From: Blastomussa wellsi
Taxonomy: Eukaryota; Cnidaria; Anthozoa; Scleractinia; Plerogyridae
Length of the DNA: 64,000 nucleotides
Reading direction: 5' to 3'
Assembly (NCBI GenBank): GCA_947652115.1
Contig: OX393562.1
Coordinates: 30,069,852-30,133,851 of the forward strand
In this document: in pieces, positions 22,986-33,605 of the stretch
How positions within the stretch are numbered: the first letter of the stretch is position 1
Layout: each line of letters starts with the position of its first letter
The notes under the pieces: model-generated
What the model was told of the DNA's origin: nothing
Databases searched by the model: none
Seen by the model: only the letters and a program-made list of their open reading frames with translations
Made by a program: the position numbers and the translations under genes

Positions 22986-24250
22986 CCATCACTATATTTG
23001 ATAAATACAGGTCGCCTGCTTTATAAATAGAATTGAAATATATAAATTAGACGAATTATGCAAATTCATTACAAGTGGAATAGAAGTACGAATCAACGTG
23101 AATATTTTGCAATGATGTATTATGAATTCTTTGCTGCGCGTATATTCACACATTTTGATTAGAAATTTTAAGTAATGACGCGATTTTATACATCCATGCG
23201 CACTTTAGATCACACTAGTTTGCTCTTAGACCTCGTCACTGATTCTCTTGGACAACTTTAAATCTGGCTCTTCCCGTAACGTTTACCGATCTTCCGCCAA
23301 CTTCAGGTGAACCGCTCCTCTTACAACGAGTTCTGCTTGGACATTGAGCAAGAACTCAGTTTTCACGATGAACAAGCTTGCTCTACAAAGTTATTCACTT
23401 GTTATACATCTGAAACTTTGCTTGGCAGGTAAGCGGGATATTTGAGCATGTGGTTCTCAGAATTATTTTAAAGCAACTCTCTCTAAGTCCTGTGTGGTAG
23501 CCGACAAACGTTCGTGAATGTCATATTTTTTCAGAAGATTCTGGATGCAAGACTGACAAAGGCAATGCAATTACCAAGTTAAAGCATGTAGGCACAAATT
23601 AAAGAGGACTGATTACAACGGAAAACGCACGTCTTAAGAAGGTAACTTCAGTTAATTGTATAGCCATAAAACACTTACATTCAGAATTTAGAATCCGATT
23701 ATTTTGTGAACATTACTTTTACGGGGCTAAATTAAAGCGGTACCTGACTAGATAAAGCGCCAGCAAACACTCGATGATCTTTTCTTAGCTATGCATCAAT
23801 ATTCAAACGGTATTGATTTGGTATTTGGTGAAAATCTTGAATTCGATGGAACCGGGAGATGAGTCACACACTTGGCCTTTGAGTTCTCGGAATAGTCAAA
23901 GAATAATTTGGATAGGTGCGACACCAGACCGAAAACAAAACCGTGAGAAAATGTTTATATCGCATTTTTTTCTTTGTAATTTTATTTTCTAACTTTGAGT
24001 AATTGTTCGTCATACTATGAGTCCTGACTTGAGAAATGTTTCAAACAATACAGATGGATACATGACAAAAGAAAGACCAGAAAGATTAAGAAAACCTTCG
24101 AGTGGCATGGCATCCGAGTTGCAGTTTTTCATGCACCAGATGTGGAACTGATTTTAAATCCTGACATCATCCCGATTCAGTGCATGAGCTGCTCACTCAG
24201 CTCACGGTAAGTAGCAACTCGTTCAAGTAAAAATTAAATCCTATAGCGCG
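22986..24250. other. No confident gene; weak exon-like pieces
   Basis: An ATG at 23368 opens a hydrophobic stretch that ends in CAG/GTAAGC at 23428 and resembles a signal-peptide exon. A second exon-like piece (24053-24207) is bounded by CAG and GTAAGT. Their phases do not match, so no gene is called. Confidence 0.25.
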
Positions 24251-24534
24251 TACACTCTTTTTACAAGAACGGCTAATTTTGGAGCTGAGGCTGAACGTTC
24301 TTATATTTTTTGCGATTTGAGGCTGAAAACGTTCTTAAGATGTTACATGGTATAGTATTTCAATAAATTACTGCGGACGTAACCAGCAGTGCTTCTCACT
24401 TTAATATACTGTGAGCAAAATAAAAGTGTTCTTAATCGAGTCTCAGCCTGGGAATGTTCTTAATACGTTCTTTAAAAATTTGGTTAATTTCAGCCTCAAC
24501 GTTCTTATAAAAAGATTCTTATAAAAAGAGTGTA
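24251..24534. mobile_element. Foldback MITE, TACACTCTTTTT ends
   Basis: Starts TACACTCTTTTTACAAGAAC and ends with the inverted counterpart TACACTCTTTTTATAAGAAT (other strand). Inside, GGCTGAAACGTTCTTA-like blocks occur in both orientations. Confidence 0.75.
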
Positions 24535-24654
24535 TATTTTCCCGTGAAAGGAGTGAAATGATGCGAATTAGTTGAAATGATTATTCGTTAATGAGAGAAC
24601 TGATCCTCGCAGTAAATTTAAAATTTGAGCGTTTGGAAATTAAATTAGGTTTCC

Positions 24655-24740
24655 GATGGGGTTCGAACCCACGCCGTTGCCTTCGTGATACTGGTGCCAC
24701 GAGAAGTGTTAATTTGACCAAACTAGGAACAAGTTCAGTT
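24655..24740 (-). repeat. tRNA-3'-half-like sequence
   Basis: On the minus strand, GTGGGTTCGAACCCCAT can form a 5-bp T stem around a B box, and it is followed by a CGGAAACC acceptor-like strand. The D-arm half is not recognisable, so this is not a functional tRNA gene. Confidence 0.5.
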
Positions 24741-24839
24741 CATATTTTCAAGTTTTCACAAAAGGAGAAAGTTAAATAACGTAAATTGTATGAAATGATT
24801 CATATGAGAACTGTGGATGTTATTGGAGATTAAAACAAG

Positions 24840-27800
24840 CCTGAAAAATTTAGGGCTCCTACGGGATTCGAGCCCATTACCCACGCGAAAGCGCTGCGAT
24901 TCTCAAATAAAATAGTCAGGGCTCCTTCGGACTTAGAATACGTGACCTCCCCAACACAGGTGCAATGCTCTAAGGATACGATATACTCTAAGATCGACGT
25001 AAAAAAATCAGAGCTCCAACGGGATTCAAACCCGTGACTCCGCGTTAGCGGTTCGATGCTCTGACAGCGGGAAACCAATTCAGAGCTCCGACGGGATTCA
25101 AACCCGCGTCCCCTCGATATATTGGGATACGATACTCTAAGATCGATGAAAAAAATCAGAGATCCAACGGAATTGAAACTGCTTTAAGATCGGCGAGAAA
25201 ACGCAGAGTTCCAAAGGAAGTCAAACCGCAATCAATCAATCAATCAATCAGCGAGAAAAATCAGAGTTCCAACGGGATTCAAACCCGTGACTCCGCTTTA
25301 GCGGTTCCATGCTCTAACAACGGCAAACGAATTCAGAGCTCCGACGGGATTCAAACCCGTATCTCCTCGATATATAGGGATACAATGCTCTATAAAGATC
25401 GACGAGAAAGATCAAGAGCTCCAACAGAATTCAAACCGCTCTAAGATCAGCGAGAAAAATCGGTCAGAGTTCCAACGGGATTCAAACCCGTGACTCCGCG
25501 TTAGCGGTTCCATGCTCTGATAATGGCAAAACAAATCAGAGTTCCGACGGGATTCAAACCCGTGTCTCCTCGATAGATACGGAAACGATGCTCTATAAAG
25601 ATCGACGAGTAAGATCAGAGCTCCAACGGGATTCAAACCCGTGACTTCGCGTTAGCGGTTCGATGCTCTAACAACGGCAAAACAATTAAGAGCTCCAACG
25701 GGATTCAAACCTGTGTCTCCTCGATAGATAGGGATACGATACTATAAGATCGACGAGCAAAATCAGAGCTCAAACGGAATTCAAACCGATCTAAGATCGG
25801 CGAGAAAGCTCAGAGTTTCAACAGGATTCAAACCCATGACTCGGCGTTAGCGGTTCGATGCTCTGACAACAGCAAAACAATACAGAGCCCCGACGGGATT
25901 CAAACCCGTCTCTTCTCGATATGTAGGCATACAATGTTCTATAAAAGAAAAATGAGAGTTCCAACGGGATTCAAACCCATGTTTTCTCGATATATAGGGA
26001 TACAATGTTCTTTTAAGATCGACGAGAAAAGTCAGAGCTCCTGCGGGATTCAAACCCGCGTCTCCTCGTTATATAGGGAAACAATGCTCTATAAAGATCG
26101 ACGAGAAAATCGGAGCTCAAACGGTATTCAAAAGCCTCTTAGATCCAACGGGATTAAAACCGTGACTCCGCATTGGCGCTTCGATGCTCTAACAACGACA
26201 AGACAATTAACAGCTCCGACGGGATTCCAACCCGTGTCTCCTCGACATATAGGGAAACAATGCTCTGTAAAGATCGACGAGAAAATCGGAGCTCAAACGG
26301 TATTCAAACCCATTTAAGATCTGCTAGAAAAATCACAGTTCCAACGGGATTCAAACCCGTGACTCCACGTCAAGCGGTTCGCTGCTCTGACAACGTCAAA
26401 ACAATTCCGAGCTCCGACGGCATTCAAACCCGTGTCTCCTCGATATATACTTATTATAGGGATACAATGCTATATAAAGATCGACGAGAAAAATCGGAGC
26501 TCAAACGGTATTCAAACCCATCTAAGATCTGCTAGAAAAATCACAGTTCCAACGGGATTCAAACCCGTGACTCCGCGTTAGCGGTTCGACGCTCGGACAA
26601 CGGCAAAACAATTCAGAGCTCCGACGGGATTCAAACCCGTGTCTCCCGATATATTGGGATACGATACTCCAAGATCGACGAGAAAAATAAGAGCTCTAAC
26701 GGAATTCAAACCGCTCTAAGATCGGCGAGAAAACTTAGCGCTCCAACGGGATTCAAACCCGTGACTCCACGTCAAGCGGTTCGATGCTCTGACAACTTCA
26801 AAACAATTCAGAGCTCCGACGGGATTCAAACCCGTGTCTCCTCGATATATACTTATTATAGGGATACAATGCTATATAAAGATCGACGAGAAAAATCGGA
26901 GCTCAAACGGTATTCAAACCCATCTAAGATCTGCTAGAAAAATCACAGTTCCAACGGGATTCAAACCCGTGACTCCGCGTTAGCGGTTCGACGCTCGGAC
27001 AACGGCAAAACAATTCAGAGCTCCGACGGGATTCAAACCCGTGTCTCCCGATATATTGGGATACGATACTCCAAGATCGACGAGAAAAATAAGAGCTCTA
27101 ACGGAATTCAAACCGCTCTAAGATCGGCGAGAAAACTTAGCGCTCCGACGGGATTCAAACCCGTGACTCCGCGTCAAGCGGTTCGATGCTCTGACAACTT
27201 CAAAACAATTCAGAGCTCCGACGGGATTCAAACCCGTGTCTCCTCGATATATAGGGATACGATGCTCTAAGATCGACGAGAAAAATCAATTTGAAGTTAA
27301 ATTATTGTAATCCCATGCTGGGTGGAAGGTTTCGTGCGTTCCACCTGGTGCTTGTCTACCTGCACGCTCCCGAGGTACGGTTGCAGCACTGTTGGGGCTA
27401 GGGACTATGCACCTGAATTGGAAACCCACCCTTTCTGCTATTGCACGTTGGTATCATGAGTACCATACGAGTCAACTCAGAAAATCATGTGATCTGAGAG
27501 GCAGAGATGACTGGTTCTTGTTCCTCATGAGGTGGTACTTCCCTCAGAACGCTTTCAGGCTCTAACCCCCAGAGGACTGCCTGTATTCAAGTGGGGATTA
27601 CACATTCCGAGCCGACTAATGAAAATCAAAGAATCCTGAAAAAAAAAAACAAGGCTTCCAAAATAATTCGCACCCGTAACCTCCACGAAAGTGGTGCAAT
27701 TGTCTAAAATGGGTCAGAAACATCAGAGTTCCAACGGGATTCAAACCCGTGACTCCGCGTTAGCGGTTCCATGCTCTGACAACAGAAAACGAATTCAGAG

Positions 27801-28475
27801 CCCTGACGGGATTCAAACCCGTAACTCTTCGATATATGGGAATGCAATGCTCTATAAAGATCGACGAGAAAAATCAGAGCTTCAACGGAATTCAAACCGC
27901 TCTAAGATAAGCGAGAAAGTCAGTCAGAGTTCCGACGGGATTCAAACCCGTGACTCCGCGTTAGCGGTTCCATGCTCTGACAATGGTAAAACAATTCAGA
28001 GCTCCGACGGGATTCAAATCCGTATCTCCTCGACATATAGGGATACAATGCTCTACAAAGATCGACGAGAAAAATCGAAGCTTAAACGGTATTCAAACCC
28101 ATCTAAGATCGGTCGGCGAGACAAACCAGAGCTCCAACGGAATTCAAAACACTCTAAAATCGGCGAGAAACTCAGAGCTCCAACGGGATTCAAACCCGTG
28201 TCTCCACCCTAGCGGTTCGATGCTCTGTACAACGGCAAAACAATTCAGAGCTCCGACGGGATTCAAACCCCTGTCCCCTCGATAGATAGGGTAGCGATGC
28301 CCTAAGATCGACGAGAAACTGAATCAGAGCTCCAACGCGATAGCTCGACGAGAAATACAGATCTCCAACGTGAATCAAACCCGTGACTCTGCATTAGCGG
28401 TGTGATGCTCTAAGATCGGTGAAAAAAAGTCATAGCTCCAACGAGATTCAAACCCGTGCCTTCCCGGTAACGTTT
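24840..28475 (-). repeat. Tandem array of about 45 tRNA-3'-half-like units
   Basis: On the minus strand the units read AGAGCAT, then an anticodon-arm-like stretch, then the T arm and B box CGGGTTTGAATCCCG, then an acceptor-like GTCGGAGCTCT and a run of T. Type 1 has GAACCGCTAACGCGGAG as middle part, type 2 CCCTATATATCGAGGAG, and type 3 is short and degenerate (GGTTTGAATTCCGT). They recur roughly in the order 1-2-3, about 200 bp per round. A near-identical 402-bp duplication is visible (for example 26451 against 26853). The A-box half of a tRNA is missing throughout. A 400-bp non-array segment interrupts it at 27285-27700. Open frames through the array are translations of the repeat. Confidence 0.92.
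27300..27606. mobile_element. Insertion inside the tRNA-like array
   Basis: Unrelated to the array and bounded by short inverted ends, TAATCCCATGCTGGG on the left and TGTAATCCCCACTTGAA (other strand) on the right. No coding frame. No target duplication was established. Confidence 0.45.
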
Positions 28476-29765
28476 GCAAAGAAGCGTTCAAAAAAATTCA
28501 AATTCGAGTCTGTTTAAGCTAAGCATTCAACGTATACTGGTTGCTGCGATGATCACTCACTTGTTGATATGTAGATCCTCAGTTCAATCATATGAAATTT
28601 CATGTATTCACAATATTCTCCAGTTTGAGCCATTAGGGATATCGTCTTGAAACCTTTTCATTTTTGAAAACAAAAATTAACAATTAACATTTACAGATAT
28701 TCCTTATTGTATTTCAACAATTATTCCATACAGCCGTGATTTCTGGAAATGAAAACATCATGCATTATAAGCAATCTCATATCCCATGAGCGCTTGTAGG
28801 ATATTTTTTTGTTACTAATGTATCAGTTATGATTCACATTAGACAGGAAGAAGATTGCGCGCGGTGTGAACGTCTCAACCCTCCTACCTGGGTGAGGGGG
28901 GGGGGGGAGGAGGAGTGGGGAATTAATCAGTGAAAAATGAGGATACAGGCTAAAGGTGACTCAATCAATAAATCAATCAACTTTATTTAAAACACGGTAA
29001 ATGGCTCGGCAAGCTGGTTTGTATGTACTGCCGCGGGTAATGATTGGCTGTAAGACTGACATGGTTATGTAAGATTGTGTTGGGACTTGGTAGGTTAGAG
29101 GGCGAAATCTATAATACTGTGTAGAACTATAATGGACATGTATAAATTCACTCTAGCTGAAAGTCAATTGAAAGGCAGGTCCGTTTTTATGGTTATAAGG
29201 CAATATATGTATTATAGGTGAGGCCATGTATGACATGTATGATTCTTTAAGCTTGTGTAGGTCCATGTATGGTTATATATTTTTATCGGTAAGACCATGT
29301 AAGGCCATAGGGAAATATGTATTACTGTAGGTAAAGCCACTTATGACTCTGTAGCGTATGTAGGTCTATGTTTGGTATATGTTTGGTATAGTGGTTGTTT
29401 GATCCTTGCCTTCCAAATGTTTCATTTTCTCTTTCTTTCTATTTTCGTTCTCATTTGTTTTAATGATAACAGGAGAAATGAACGAACTCGCTCAGGCACA
29501 TATCTTTCAAAGCTTTGGACATATTCGGCAGGGTCTATACGTAGATTGTCAAAACATCCTCGCAAGTTCGGAACTTGAGGCTTAGGATGTATAAGTATGA
29601 CGTCATTAAAGCGACAAAGGAGTAACGCCCTTGTAACGCTCCAAACCGGACAACACGTTAGTTCATAGTTAGTTTGATTCGAATCCTTTAAACCATGTCC
29701 AAATGCATTGTGGGACTGGCAAGGTCTCACATGCTTAAGGTGATTCCTAGCCTTTTCTTGACAGC
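28476..29765. other. No gene seen; degenerate repeats
   Basis: Includes a G-run at about 28897-28908, a CAATCAAT run at 28961-28985, and two diverged direct copies (about 29160-29390) built from GGCCATGTATGAC/GTAGGTCCATGT blocks. Confidence 0.4.
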
Positions 29766-29849
29766 GGTAACGAGGCCTTCCAAGGGGGTAGCTGTGTCGC
29801 GATGTCGCTTGCTATTGGAGACCGATGTCGCCTAACCTACAGCTGCAAA

Positions 29850-30733
29850 GAGGGTCCTGAAGGGGTAAAATGGGAACTGGGATTGGCTTGTTTTTGCACT
29901 GGGAAAATGGGATTTAGGTGAAGAAGCCGGAGGACAAAAAAGGAATGAGCAAAAGTGTTAAAATATTTTATGTGGAAGCTCGTAATCTCGTAATTTCTTG
30001 CCAGTAGTGTACAAAACAATTATTAGATCATTTGTGTTGTGTGGTCCGGAATATCGTAAAATTGCGGTTATAAGCCCCCAGTTATAGGCACATCTACTTG
30101 GAAACAAAAAAATACATTCCATTATAAGCTCCCCGGTCATCCAGTTTTCCTTGTTTTCTTGAACAGTTCTTAATAATGTCGCAGAATCCTGTACTACTTC
30201 AAACACAAAAATTAGGAAAAACTGTGGAACAATAACTTTTTCACTATATTATATTGTCTATCCTGATATTAAAATCATGTCCAATGTCATTAGAAGAAAT
30301 TTTTAATGTTTTATTATAGATAGCCTTACTATGCATTATTATGCATAGTAAGGCTATCTATGCATTAGCCTTACTAACCGGAATTTTACAGTAAAGATCA
30401 AGATCTCAATCAGTGTGTGTCATCATCCGAAGCCTGATATGACAAATAACTTTTCCACTTGACACGTTTCAGCGCAGTCTAAAAGGATCCTATTAGACAA
30501 TAGGATAACAGGAAATCTTCACAAATCCTGGTGAATTTTTGCGTCTTTGTTGTGCCGTATTTTGAAGCCATAATTTTGAAGCGATACGAGGTATGTATAA
30601 AACTGGGATATGTTCTGAATTCTGCTACTGGGAATGGGATTTGAACACTGGACAGTGGGATTTGGAAAAAAATTGCGCCGCTGGGAAATGGGATTGGGAC
30701 CCCCCCCCCCCCCCCCCCCCCTTCAGGACCCTC
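29850..30733. mobile_element. Nested DNA transposon, 6-bp TSD TGCAAA
   Basis: Terminal inverted repeats GAGGGTCCTGAAGGGG and CCCCTTCAGGACCCTC. Target duplication TGCAAA at 29844-29849 and 30734-30739. Subterminal ATGGGATTTGG-like direct repeats occur at both ends. It inserted into the outer element after that had landed and has no transposase frame. Confidence 0.93.
30317..30360. repeat. Perfect 20-bp hairpin with 4-nt loop
   Basis: Arms 30317-30336 and 30341-30360 are exact reverse complements (TAGATAGCCTTACTATGCAT) separated by TATT. It lies inside the nested transposon. Confidence 0.95.
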
Positions 30734-31141
30734 TGCAAATGTCGCAGTCGTTTTTTGTAGTGTACGTAACTGTACCCGTCATTTCTGTTTTGCGAGAAAC
30801 TGTTTCGCCACAGGGCTATAACTGGGCTTTCATGGCGCTCCGCTGGCAAAAATGTGTGAGCGGCGAAGGCTGAACGCTTCTACGGGGCTTTGGGCTAGGC
30901 TCCCGCGGGAAAATTTTTTAAAATCTGAACCCTCAGAAATGCAATTTTCTGTATTCTGAGTCACTTTTATAGGTAAAATGCACAACTTCCCAATGTCACC
31001 GTCGTTTTCCACTATTTATTATGTCGCTGTCGCATTTTAGCAGCGTAATCATGTCACTAGTCGCTTTTTAAAAATCCCCATGTCGCCAGTTTTCAGGACC
31101 GTGTCGCATGTCGCTTTTACCCCTTGGAAGGCCTCGGTAAC

Positions 31142-32060
31142 ACGATACTTGTTTATTTGTAATATGATACTTTTGTTTTTCTTCGAAATGTGGTAACATG
31201 ATACTTTGTTTATCCGCATCGCTGATTTTCAACACAAAGCGTCATATTTTGTGATTTATTAAACACGCACCAAAGTATTTTATCGAAAGACAATAAGCGG
31301 ATCAAATGGAAAAATATATCTTTCTAAAGGGTTTTTAAAACGTAGTACAGTTAGTACATTGTTCTCTGGTTGCGTAATTTGTGCCGAAAATCCTGGTGAA
31401 AGATTTTGCATATTTAATTACGAACGTTTCGTGAAATATTTACCAGAGCTGGTACGTCTGCGATGAAAGCTGTTTCTCCGGATTTACTATACCTTGCGTT
31501 CTTGAGTATGTGGCCTCCTTTTCTTCAAATTCTTAAATGCCGTATGACATCTACTATGTTGAAGCAAAGTCTCTAATCATGTCTGATCCCTCAGCTCTAC
31601 TGATTTCAAACAACTCATCTCCGAGAAGCTGTGCACATCCGCAACTTCAGTTTTAACCAAAATTAAAGCTATCGTCACTTCAGTCAGGAACATTTTAAAA
31701 TTCAACATGGTTCTTATTCACAACTAACCGCGATCAAAAAGCAATCCCTCAACCCAAAGCCGCCAAAACAGACTGCTCGCAGTATGTAAAACTCAACATC
31801 TTCGTACCTTCTTCACCACCATGAAAATTTCCGAACAGTTTTCCGCTTAAAACCCACACACAACGTTCTACGCCAGAGCCACATAAACACCGAGTGCTGG
31901 AAACATCATGCCAACACCGCCCAATAAGGCCAAGTTTATACGAAAATAAAGATGGCCGTCCCTTGAATCAGAAACAAATATTGATACAAAATTAAACGAT
32001 GCATACAAGTGACAATTTCATTGGTTATCGATCGATAATATCCTAATTCTGATTGGTGTG
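31142..32060. other. No gene seen
   Basis: Mixed-composition non-coding sequence with frequent stops in all frames. No repeat boundary was found. Confidence 0.4.
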
Positions 32061-32071
32061 AAATACACCGC

Positions 32072-32112
32072 TCGTCCATCCATCCATCCATCCACCCACC
32101 CATCCATCCACT
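32072..32112. repeat. CCAT microsatellite
   Basis: About ten tetranucleotide units, CCAT with some CCAC. Confidence 0.9.
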
Positions 32113-32639
32113 GAATAGCGACATACGTCCGTACGCCGATCAATGATTCCCTCCGCTAAACGATGCTTCTATCCATATTTGACTAAGCATTTAGTAACGC
32201 CCATTGTAAGCAGCTGTTTCACTAGTAAAAAAGTCTGTTTCCGGGAGTAAACATGAAGATCATACTGACAAAAAATAGAGCCAAAAAGAAAACTTCAGGA
32301 GTACTGCTAGGCTCGATTTCCGCCGCTCTCGAGTCCGGTCTTCGAACAGACTCCGGTTCCCGAAAAGCGGCTGGTAATCTAGCCTAGAGTACTGCTTGTT
32401 CGCGCTTGGTCACAAAGATGTCGACCACAGCATCCGAGAAGGTTGCGATCGCTAAAATTTGGCATATGGCGTGATGAGTTTCCACAAGCGAGGGGTACAG
32501 TACAGCCCTTGGTGTACGGCGGAATGCCTTACTTTTTAAACTCGAGCTTGAAACATTTTCTGTAGCCAACTCCGCAGAAAACCTCAACAGCGTGTTCGTC
32601 GCAGTCTGTAGATGAAATTGTGCTGTTGCACTTCATACA

Positions 32640-32845
32640 ACGGGAACCAGGCGCTATGAGAGTGGCAGTCGCAACGTCAATGCATAACTCTGAAATTCAA
32701 ATTGCGCTGGCTTCCAAACGAAGGAAGCTGTTGAGCTGAAAGTTTTACACAGATACAAATTTAACATCTTATGCCTGTTGAGTATACAAAGTTTGGTGGC
32801 TCTTTGGTTTTGGATTTTAGAATGTGATGACGTCACGTGAAAACG
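32640..32845 (+). repeat. Family R3, copy upstream of gene A
   Basis: Resembles 42470-42685 in ordered blocks (AACGAAGG, GAGCTGAAA, CTGGTGGC/GGTGGCTC) and ends with ATGACGTCAC[GA]TGAAAAC. The last block contains the palindrome TGACGTCA, a CRE-type site. Confidence 0.5.
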
Positions 32846-33277
32846 CTCTATGAAAAAGCAAGAAGCCTTATTTTATGCGGTGATATGCCGCTACATCACA
32901 CAATCTAGAACTAATAGTCTTGAACTTTTCTAACCAAAGCGTAAACCGTGAAGAGTTGTGTCTAGATCCACGGAACTGATCGACATATCATAGTTTGGAT
33001 TATCGAAATTCGGACTGCGCACCTGTCATAACTGTTTTGAAAATCTTCACCGAACAACAGTTCGCTGGGTTTATTGTTCCGTGAGCAAAGGAAGAGACCA
33101 TACCGCGGAAGAAATAATAGTGCGTTGAGCCATCAAGATAATGAGCAACCAATAAAAAAACGCTCTTTCTGAGTGTCTATGAATAATAATAAGCGTTATG
33201 ACAGATCAATACACTTTTTCCAACTGGAATTAAGTAAATGTCCCGAGAACAATAGCCATTCTTAGGCTAGCTTGCTC

Positions 33278-33365
33278 GAGCCGTACTGGGGAATATAATA
33301 TTGGCCCTTGGTCGTTTTTGTGCGTACTGCGAGATCCCGGGCCAATATTCCCCAGTACGGCCCTC
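33278..33365. mobile_element. Small foldback MITE
   Basis: Arms pair around GCCGTACTGGGGAATAT and TTGGCCC, with about 30 bases between them. Confidence 0.8.
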
Positions 33366-33499
33366 GCGCTCGGTCTGTAAGAGGTTATTATATCACTAAC
33401 TGTTGTCACTTTAACTCTTTACCTTATCTTTTCCTGCTGTAACGAGCCTTTTTTTATTATTCTACCTCATCTACACCATAGCTGTGACGAAGCATTATT

Positions 33500-33605
33500 T
33501 GTAATATATTTCCGCTTTCGTTCTGTAATATTACTGACAATTTGTAATATATAACACGCCTTGATGGGTTTTGCATCACTTTACGCCGACCACATCAAAG
33601 CTATC
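33500..33605 (+). promoter_or_regulatory. Gene A proximal promoter
   Basis: Contains TATATAA at 33548-33554, about 52 bases before the ATG. A block TTCCGCTTTCGTTCTGTAAT and ATTACTGACA is shared with the region upstream of gene B (TTCCGCTTCCTTTCAGTAAT, ATCACTGACC). Conservation between the duplicates suggests regulatory function, as an inference. Confidence 0.5.

Larger units (their letters stand above)
29772..31135. mobile_element. Outer DNA transposon, 6-bp TSD GGTAAC
   Basis: Terminal inverted repeats GAGGCCTTCCAAGGGG and CCCTTGGAAGGCCTC. Target duplication GGTAAC at 29766-29771 and 31136-31141. The subterminal sequence is full of TGTCGC direct repeats on both sides. The element is split by the nested insertion at 29850-30733. 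It has no transposase frame and is therefore non-autonomous. Confidence 0.93.

Noticed and set aside
24840..28475. CRISPR-like or protein-coding array
   Set aside because: Regular spacing suggested a repeat-spacer array, and long frames cross it. But the units are tRNA-like with diverged middles, no cas-like genes occur, the context is an animal genome, and the recurrent Thr-Gly-Phe-x-Pro-Val type peptides are the usual translation of a T arm.
32654..32836. Minus-strand frame upstream of gene A
   Set aside because: It falls within the R3 repeat; the diverged copy at 42.5 kb does not keep it open.
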